The notes beneath the pieces are model-generated. The model was not told the DNA's origin and made no database searches. It saw nothing but the letters and a program-made list of their open reading frames with translations. From assembly GCA_002085445.1 (NCBI GenBank), contig NBMI01000024.1, forward strand, positions 1,173 through 39,798: DNA of 38,626 bases, in the 5' to 3' direction. The translations under genes and the position numbers were made by a program. The DNA comes from Candidatus Parabeggiatoa sp. nov. 2. GTDB lineage: Bacteria; Pseudomonadota; Gammaproteobacteria; Beggiatoales; Beggiatoaceae. This document shows positions 33,146 to 38,626 of the stretch, one piece after another (within the stretch, counting starts at the first letter, position 1; every line of letters begins with the position of its first letter).

Positions 33146-33792
33146 GAGTGGTACGGCTACCCACTTAGGTTTAAAGCCATTGGCTCCTCATTTATTGACT
33201 CATTTATTGCGGTAAAACAATCAGTTAGTGATTATAAAATCCTAACTAGAAAAAATTATAACCCCCGTAAATTTTCTAACAATCGCCTGTTTTATCTTAG
33301 TTAAATGACGCAATATGACTTATTATAAATAAAAAAGCGTATTTTTAATAAAATAGTGCTAAAAAATGCCTTGAACGGCCATATGAAAAGCCGCGTGTTT
33401 TGGTTTTAACCATTCTAAAAATAGGGTTTAGCATTATAACGACTAATCGTTTAAATATGAATATATGCCCTATTGAATACAAAATAGTTAATTTAACGCT
33501 TATAAAACAGTCACTTCTATTTTAATTGCACACAAAAAACTTTTCAGAGTTTGGGTATCCCTTGAAACGGAGACTCCCTAAAAAGTGATCTAAATATTAT
33601 CGTGACTCTTGCGTTTTAAAGGCGACTCTCTCTGATTATTCATAATCATCAAGTTGAATAGACTGACAGCTAGTCGTACTGTGCATTTTATAAGCAAAGC
33701 TTTACCAAAAAAAAATTGGCCCAAATCACCCCAGAGTCAAGTAGGCGCTTTGATGAAATTCCATTTTTACAAAAAAAGTCACCAGTCCAGGT
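33146..33792. other. Gene-free AT-rich stretch
   Basis: I see no gene, hairpin or clear repeat here beyond scattered short words. Confidence 0.5.
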
Positions 33793-33895
33793 GCCTTAGA
33801 ATAAATTCTAAGGCTTAAAGCTAAAGTACCCTAAAGGGCACTATTAGTAGGCTTTAGCTTAACGATGCTTTTAGCCTCAGAATTTATTCTGAGGC
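33793..33895. repeat. Composite palindromic element (GCCTTAG.../AGTACCC.../GCCTCAG...)
   Basis: Three hairpins in 100 bp: GCCTTAGAATAAATTCTAAG (33793), AGTACCCTAAAGGGCACT (33825-33842) and GCCTCAGAATTTATTCTGAG (33874). AGCTAAAG and GCTTTAGCT join them, so the whole is a larger inverted structure. Relatives are at 34294-34344, 35697-35775 and 1711-1750. Confidence 0.75.
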
Positions 33896-33941
33896 TTAAC
33901 TTAATGGCATTGCTCTAGGAGTAGAGTTTCATCATACCTAA

Positions 33942-34552
33942 CGAAAGTATTCAAAAAGGAAATTCCAATTTGAAAAACTCGGCGCGTTAGACAAAAAAAC
34001 GGAGATAGAACTTGGTGACTTAACCATTCTCTGTGGCGCAAACAATACCGGCAAAACCTACACCACCCGTGCCATTTATGGTTTTATCAAAATGTGGGAA
34101 AGCCATATCGACTTTAAAATAGCTGACGCACAAATACAAAGTCTGTTTCAAAACGGCGTACTCAAAATTGATCTCACTTCGCTTGAAAAAGAAATCCCTC
34201 AGGTTTTAGACGCGCTTTCTAAAGAATACACCGTCTCTTTACCAAGGTTATTCAATGCCAGTGACTTGATGATCAAGTTTTTGATGGTTAGTTAGCCTAG
34301 GGATCAATCCCCAGGCTGAAAGCTCAAGTCTGCTAAAGCAGACTAACCCCCCCAGGTTTAGTAGTGCTAATCACGTCTGAAAGAATCGGCATTACGCTGT
34401 TTCATAACGCGTTAAACACAACTGAAGGGCATTCTTTTTCCCGCTATGCACACCCGGTTGCAGATGACATCGATTTTGTGCGCGATATTGTGGAGGTGCA
34501 TAGCAAACAAAAAAGTCCGTTGATTAAAGAGTGCAACTTATGCCAAAACTAA
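33942..34552 (+). pseudogene. Broken AAA/RecF-like ATP-binding protein gene
   Basis: Fragment 1 (33942-34295) reads KFQFEKLGALDKKTEIELGD then LTILCGANNTGKTYTTRAI, a P-loop (GANNTGKT) typical of RecF/SMC-like AAA ATPases annotated as ATP-binding proteins. It has no proper start codon and ends in LMIKFLMVS at a stop inside a palindromic element. Fragment 2 (from about 34346 to 34552), in another frame, reads LVVLITSERIGITLFHNALN then YAHPVADDIDFVRDIVEVHS, which fits the middle of the same family. The rest, including Walker B, is missing. Such genes are often part of phage-defence or mobile cargo; here it is dead. Confidence 0.7.
34294..34344. repeat. Palindromic element splitting the ATPase remnant
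   Basis: AGCCTAGGGATCAATCCCCAGGCT-type hairpin (34294-34317) joined by GAAAGCTCA to AGTCTGCTAAAGCAGACT (34327-34344). Same family as 33793-33895. It lies exactly between the two ATPase fragments and supplies the stop codon of the first. Confidence 0.75.
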
Positions 34553-35205
34553 AACCCGTCAATTGGATTGATAAGCCTCCCACGTAAGGGTAACCGCAAT
34601 TGAGGGCCATATGGTTGATTAGCTCAGTGCAACTTTTGCCAAAACCAAAACCCATCAAATGGAATGATAAGCCTCCCACGTAAGGGATAACCGCAATTGA
34701 GGGCCATATGGTTGATTAGCTCAGTGCAACTTTTGCCAAAACCAAAACCCATCAAATGGAATGATAAGCCTCCCACCTAAGGGGTAACCGCAATTGAGGG
34801 CCATCTGGTTGATTAGCTTAGTACAACTTTTGCCAAAACCAAAACCCATCAAATGGAATGATAAGCCTCCCACCTAAGGGATAACCGCAATTGTGGGCCA
34901 TCTGATTGACTGGCTTAGTACAACTTTTGCCAAAACCAAAACCCATCAAATGGAATGATAAGCCTCCCACGTAAGGGTAACCGCAATTGAGGGCCATCTG
35001 GTTGATTAGCTTAGTGCAACTTTTGCCAAAACTAAAAGCCGTCAATTGGAATGATAAGCCTCCCACGTAAGGGTAACCGCAATTGAGGGCCATATGATTG
35101 ACTAACTTAGTACAACTTTTGCCAAAACCAAAACCCATCAAATGGAATGATAAGCCTCCCACCTAAGGGATAACCGCAATTGTGGGCCTTATGGTTGATT
35201 ATGGA
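34528..35205. repeat. 97-bp tandem array, seven copies
   Basis: The marker ATAAGCCTCCCAC occurs at 34571, 34667, 34764, 34861, 34958, 35054 and 35150, giving a period of 96 or 97. Each unit carries GTGCAACTTTTGCCAAAACC, AAAACCCATCAAATGGAATG, TAAGGGATAACCGCAATTGA and GGGCCATATGGTTGATTAGC. Copies differ by scattered substitutions and single-base indels. The first copy overlaps the last codons of the ATPase remnant (CNLCQN). The mixed 96/97 period argues against coding; a 114-codon frame on the minus strand is translated repeat. Confidence 0.92.
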
Positions 35206-35241
35206 CAAGGAACCGTTATTTGTTATAAAAAAGGATAACAG

Positions 35242-35383
35242 CAACTACAAGGATTCGTTATAAAAAAGGATAAAACCCAAACACCGCCACGAACTAATCC
35301 GTTATTATAACGAATCCTTGTAGTTATAAAACCCAAACACCACCACGAACTAATCCGTTATTATAACGAATCCCTGTAGTTGC
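35242..35383. repeat. AACTACAAGGATTCGTTATAA inverted and direct repeats
   Basis: CAACTACAAGGATTCGTTAT (35242) is followed by two direct copies of ACCCAAACACCACCACGAAC plus TTATTATAACGAATCCTTGT, whose ends are inverted copies of the first. ACTACAAGGATTGCTTATAA at about 2131 is a distant relative. No gene is present in 35206-35851. Confidence 0.7.
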
Positions 35384-35696
35384 TTTTAAGGAATAAAAAA
35401 TCGACGTTGCCAAGACAACTGATTACAGCATAAATTGTTGACGGTATAACGGTTTATAAAGTTTATAACTTCAAAAAATCCTTATGGGAAAACTTCTCAA
35501 TTGTTCAGTATAAACAAAGTATATGATTTGAAATTTGCTCATTGGGTTTAGAAAATTGATCGTCCTGCAATGGGGATGATGAATTAACCAAAGGAGATAG
35601 GCAAGCGGGCATTCATCTCCAAAGAAAAAAACATTTCGTTCCCCAAAACAATCTAGTGCAAGATCGCGGAAATCCCTAAAACACCCAGCCAACCTA

Positions 35697-35775
35697 AGAG
35701 CTACTGTACCCTAAAGGGCACTACAAGACAGTTAGTCGGCTTTAGCCTACTTGAGCTTTTAGCCATGAGGTTGAG
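35697..35775. repeat. Palindromic element with ACCCTAAAGGGCACTA
   Basis: AGAGCTACTGTACCCTAAAG and GGCTTTAGCCTACTTGAGCT; partial relative of 33793-33895, 77 bp upstream of the response regulator start. Confidence 0.6.
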
Positions 35776-35851
35776 CTACTGGCTACTGGCGGGGGTGGTA
35801 CGGAAACGGGAGCGATCCTGCACTAGCACATCCATTGCAGGATGACTTACT

Positions 35852-37444
35852 ATGAACACAATAGAACTAAACGCTTCTATCCTTATAGTTGAGGAGACAC
35901 CGGAAAGTTCACACACATTCACAAAGCATATGAAAAACGTTGGGCTAGACGTGACTCTTGCCCAAAGCGGGGAACAGGCACTGCAAGTCATAGAAAAATG
36001 GGTGCCTGACATCATTTTTCTAGATATCCGGTTGCCGGGAATAGATGGCTTTGAAACCTGCCATCGTCTGAAACAGCATGAGATTACCCGATATGTGCCG
36101 ATTTTTTTGATGGCTGCCATGACGGAAACCATTGATAAAGTTAAAGGTTTGACTGTCGGCAGTCTGGGATATATCTCCAAACCTTTTCAATATGAAGAAG
36201 TGCTGATGCACATCAACATCCATATCAGCCTTTTTCGCCAACAGAAAACACTCCAGCAAGAAAATGAACAACTCAGACAAGAGATTAAGCGCCTAAAAGC
36301 AACCGAAAATGCGCGATCAATAACCGAAGCCAAAGCCGCTTATCAACCCAAGTCCGAACCGTGTGACATTCCCACTTTGATGGGGCAAAGCCAATCCCTC
36401 ATTGAAATAAAAACCGATATTCGTCGTTTGCAAAAAGTCAACAAAACCAGCGTCCTTATCGATGGTGAATGTGGCACCGGCAAAGAAGTGGTTGCTCGTG
36501 CGATTCACTTCGGGAGTGGTCGTGCAAAAATGCCTTTTATTGCCGTCAATTGCTCGGCAATCCCTCATGACTTAGCGGAATCCCAATTGTTTGGGCATGT
36601 GCGGGGGGCTTTTACCGGCGCGTTGAACAACCGCAGGGGTTATTTTGAACAGGCCGAAGGGGGCACCTTATTTCTGGATGAACTCGGTGAGCTGCCAATA
36701 CCATTACAGGCTAAACTCCTGCGTGCCTTAGAAGAGAACAAGATAATGCCGGTAGGTGGTGAACCTAAACCTATCAATATCCGTGTTCTCGCCGCAACGA
36801 ATGCCAATTTGCTGGCAAAGATAAAAGCCGGTACGTTCCGTCAAGACCTTTATTTTCGGATCGTCTGTTGTAACATTACGCTTCCCCCTCTGCGTACACG
36901 TAAAGAAGATATTGCGCTGCTGGCCGATCATTTTCTAATGGAGTTGGCCGCCGACAGGGAAAAAGCGAAAAAGGCGTTAAGTCAACGCGCCCTAACCGCC
37001 CTTGAAAGCTATGATTATCCCGGCAATGTGCGGGAATTAAAGAACATCCTTGAACGAGCGGTGATCTACTGTGATTATGATTCCATTCAACCCCAGCATC
37101 TCCGTTTTATTGACACCTCACTCATTCCAGACACGAAGCCACCGAAGCCTCCCCAATCAACTGACGCTTTGCCAGCCATCGAAGCTTACAAATTTCCCGC
37201 GACTGATGAAGAAAAAATTCTCGCGTATGTTCAAAAACAAGGCCATATCACCAATGCTCGGTGCCGACAATTACTTGGTGCAAATTATAATCGCGCTTCT
37301 TATTTACTGGGAAAAATGACGCGTGAAGGCGTGTTGGTGCGTGAAGGTAACCACCGCTCAACGAATTATCGCTTGCCTAGAGCCAAGAAATCCGATTTTT
37401 ATGAAAAATCGGATTTCTCAAATGGCAATAAATCCGAGTTTTAG
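35852..37444 (+). CDS. Sigma-54-dependent response regulator with atypical winged-helix C-terminus
   Basis: 530 residues. Receiver domain about 8-125: acceptor Asp58 (DIIFLDIRLPG) and Lys110 (YISKPF) are kept. The acidic pocket is Glu14-Glu15, and the usual Thr/Ser is replaced by Ala (FLMAAMTE). A coiled linker (about 128-150) leads to the AAA+ domain with Walker A GECGTGKE (205-212), the sigma-54 contact loop GAFTGA (252-257), Walker B GGTLFLDELGE (270-280) and YPGNVRELKNILERAV. In place of a Fis-type helix-turn-helix, residues about 453-508 (EEKILAYVQKQGHITNARCR then SYLLGKMTREGVLVREGNHR) look like a winged helix. The last 18 residues come from a palindromic repeat. AGGA precedes the ATG by nine bases. 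No kinase is adjacent. Confidence 0.92.
   Translation: MNTIELNASILIVEETPESSHTFTKHMKNVGLDVTLAQSGEQALQVIEKWVPDIIFLDIRLPGIDGFETCHRLKQHEITRYVPIFLMAAMTETIDKVKGLTVGSLGYISKPFQYEEVLMHINIHISLFRQQKTLQQENEQLRQEIKRLKATENARSITEAKAAYQPKSEPCDIPTLMGQSQSLIEIKTDIRRLQKVNKTSVLIDGECGTGKEVVARAIHFGSGRAKMPFIAVNCSAIPHDLAESQLFGHVRGAFTGALNNRRGYFEQAEGGTLFLDELGELPIPLQAKLLRALEENKIMPVGGEPKPINIRVLAATNANLLAKIKAGTFRQDLYFRIVCCNITLPPLRTRKEDIALLADHFLMELAADREKAKKALSQRALTALESYDYPGNVRELKNILERAVIYCDYDSIQPQHLRFIDTSLIPDTKPPKPPQSTDALPAIEAYKFPATDEEKILAYVQKQGHITNARCRQLLGANYNRASYLLGKMTREGVLVREGNHRSTNYRLPRAKKSDFYEKSDFSNGNKSEF
37387..37417. repeat. GAAATCCGATTTTT hairpin inside the regulator gene
   Basis: GAAATCCGATTTTT-ATG-AAAAATCGGATTTC lies within the 3' end of the coding sequence, encoding KSDFYEKSDF. 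A near-identical copy follows the stop codon at 37476-37506. Confidence 0.85.
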
Positions 37445-37475
37445 GACAAATTTATCACAGCAAAGCCTCGTCAAA

Positions 37476-37506
37476 GAAATCCGATTTTTTTGAAAAATCG
37501 GATTTC
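37476..37506. repeat. Second GAAATCCGATTTTT hairpin, after the stop codon
   Basis: GAAATCCGATTTTTTTGAAA and its arm; differs from the copy at 37387 only in the loop. May work as a terminator for the regulator gene although no T tract follows. Confidence 0.7.
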
Positions 37507-37519
37507 TCACTGCGTTCAA

Positions 37520-38119
37520 AAAAAAGGGTCACTATCCCTCTCTACTGAGTACAACGGATACGCGAAATAAACGGATAAGGCTTTTCGTGCATTTATTATC
37601 CGTCATACAACTTTGCATTGATAGATATATTGCTGTAACTTTTATAAACTCAAAATTTAGATTTCGATGAATCACAAAACATTAGGTAAACCTTGTCTTT
37701 ATCCGTTTCGGAACGCGTATCCGTTGTACTAAGATATGATTGATAATAACCCTTTTTTTGGGAATGCGCCCATTGTCTTGTTACCGGCAACCACAATTCC
37801 CAATTCCCAATTCCCTCTATGCGATACATATGCTATCTCTCCAAAGGGATAGTATCTGTCACTGTTTATTGCGTAAGTTATTTGCTGCTACGTCCCTTAT
37901 TCAATTTATTTATGAATATATCAAAAATTTATGCTGAATTTATAATGAATTGATAATGAATTGAGGCGCACTCGTATACGGTTGAAATTAAAGAAGAATC
38001 CTTATTTATGATGATTTTATAATGATTTTATAATGAATTTATAATGAATTTATAATGAATTTTGGCTTAATTTGACGGAACAAATTTTGTAACTTGTTGA
38101 ATTTAAAGGGCTTTTAAAG
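37520..38119. other. Gene-free region with ATAATGAATTT iterations upstream of the sigma-54 promoter
   Basis: Inverted ATTCGTTGTACTC-type units occur at 37545-37580 and 37700-37735. At 38009-38064 there are repeats of TTTATAATGATTTTATAATG and ATAATGAATTT with a period near 12, an AT-rich tract of the kind that bends easily. No gene is seen. Confidence 0.55.
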
Positions 38120-38374
38120 TTGGCACACACCTTGCTTAATGACATCGCATTAACAAAGGTTGCGAGGCTCGCACTCACTGAGCCATCTGGCAATCTGAAA
38201 GTTTTATCCAGAAGGCCCTATATAATTTATTATAGTGTCGTTCAGAAGGCCGACGGCTTAGTCACCGTGAGTCCAACAAGTCCAAAGATTGATAAAGTGC
38301 TTGCGGCGGCGGCGGAGTTGAAGGACGTGACGGTGGATGTGGTGGAGGGGATGCCTACCTTAACGCTTGATTAA
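38120..38374 (+). CDS. Small hypothetical protein, doubtful start
   Basis: 84 codons if read from a TTG at 38120, giving AHTLLNDIALTKVARLALTE, a middle part, and KIDKVLAAAAELKDVTVDVV near the end. I recognise no family. There is no ATG or GTG in frame, and the presumed TTG start coincides with the -24 element of the sigma-54 promoter. Transcripts from that promoter could not include the start. It may be a remnant, or the promoter may serve something else downstream. Confidence 0.3.
   Translation: MAHTLLNDIALTKVARLALTEPSGNLKVLSRRPYIIYYSVVQKADGLVTVSPTSPKIDKVLAAAAELKDVTVDVVEGMPTLTLD
38121..38136 (+). promoter_or_regulatory. Sigma-54 (-24/-12) promoter
   Basis: TGGCACACACCTTGCT matches TGGCACG-N4-TTGCW at all but one position, with the diagnostic GG (38122-38123) and GC (38134-38135) separated by exactly ten bases. 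It points rightward. The only sigma-54 activator in the window ends about 680 bp upstream. Confidence 0.65.
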
Positions 38375-38626
38375 TTTTTAGAAATTATTAAGCGAAGGGT
38401 GAGGATGAAATAGGATGAAAAGTTTGGTCCCGTGTGTTACAGGGCCAATATTTTTCGTATTAACGGATAATTGGTAACTGGAATAAAACACCCCGTTGCC
38501 AATGACCCATTATTAAATTTAATAGGAGCAATTAACTGTTGCTTAATTTCTATTTAAATCTATATATATCTAGTCAAATGAATAGAATATCTTGGAAAAA
38601 TCAATTGCCACTTGAAAATGGGAGCA
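38375..38626. other. Window end without recognised gene
   Basis: No gene, hairpin or repeat array seen in the last 250 bases. Confidence 0.5.

Noticed and set aside
34528..35205. CRISPR array or coding repeat
   Set aside because: The whole 97-bp unit is conserved, so there are no spacers. The 96/97 mixture breaks any reading frame.
35471..35692. 73-codon minus-strand frame upstream of the response regulator
   Set aside because: No ribosome-binding site, no family resemblance; ends in a repeat region.

Overview
The window reads as chromosomal DNA of a Gammaproteobacterium with a very repeat-rich, moderately AT-rich genome. The housekeeping genes (dapB, grpE-dnaK-dnaJ with hrcA, nadK, recN, gspC/gspD) fit Gammaproteobacteria. 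hrcA upstream of grpE-dnaK-dnaJ, close to nadK and recN, is an arrangement I know from some non-enteric gammaproteobacteria. The many short palindromic repeats, MITE-like elements and minisatellites between genes, together with mddA, remind me of the large filamentous sulfur bacteria (Beggiatoaceae/Thiotrichales). That placement is an inference and was not tested by any search.

Layout. 1-3.4 kb: an ATTCGTTGTACTCACC-type repeat array, then rsgA and dapB (both minus) separated by about 1 kb of hairpins and repeats. 4.0-10.5 kb: the heat-shock cluster hrcA-grpE-dnaK-dnaJ, all minus, with unusually long gaps holding MITE-like elements; a good sigma-32-type promoter lies across the end of hrcA. 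10.8-13.6 kb: nadK and recN (plus), divergent from hrcA. 14.2-17.9 kb: a short class IV aminotransferase, an exported SH3b protein and two paralogous lipoproteins with a possible lysozyme-like E...GIGH signature. 17.9-19.1 kb: a dense mosaic of repeats. 19.1-22.7 kb (minus): a lone receiver-domain protein and a 1009-residue secreted protein with three different low-complexity regions. 23.4-28.2 kb: type II secretion genes gspC and gspD split by 0.7 kb of repeats, then a glycine-betaine-type binding protein. 29.3-32.9 kb: a small His-tailed membrane protein (minus), a transglutaminase-like cysteine protease, a 51-bp minisatellite and mddA. 33.8-35.4 kb: a broken ATPase gene split by a palindromic element, followed by a 97-bp x 7 tandem array. 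35.9-38.4 kb: a sigma-54 activator with a winged-helix-like C-terminus, then 0.7 kb further a canonical -24/-12 sigma-54 promoter.

How the parts work together. The chaperone cluster is one functional unit, probably under sigma-32 and perhaps HrcA control. GspC and GspD are the inner-membrane and outer-membrane parts of a type II secretion system whose other genes are not here. The SH3b protein and the two lipoproteins form a probable envelope-associated trio. The rest are single genes separated by repeats. No rRNA, tRNA or CRISPR array was recognised, and no intact transposase gene.
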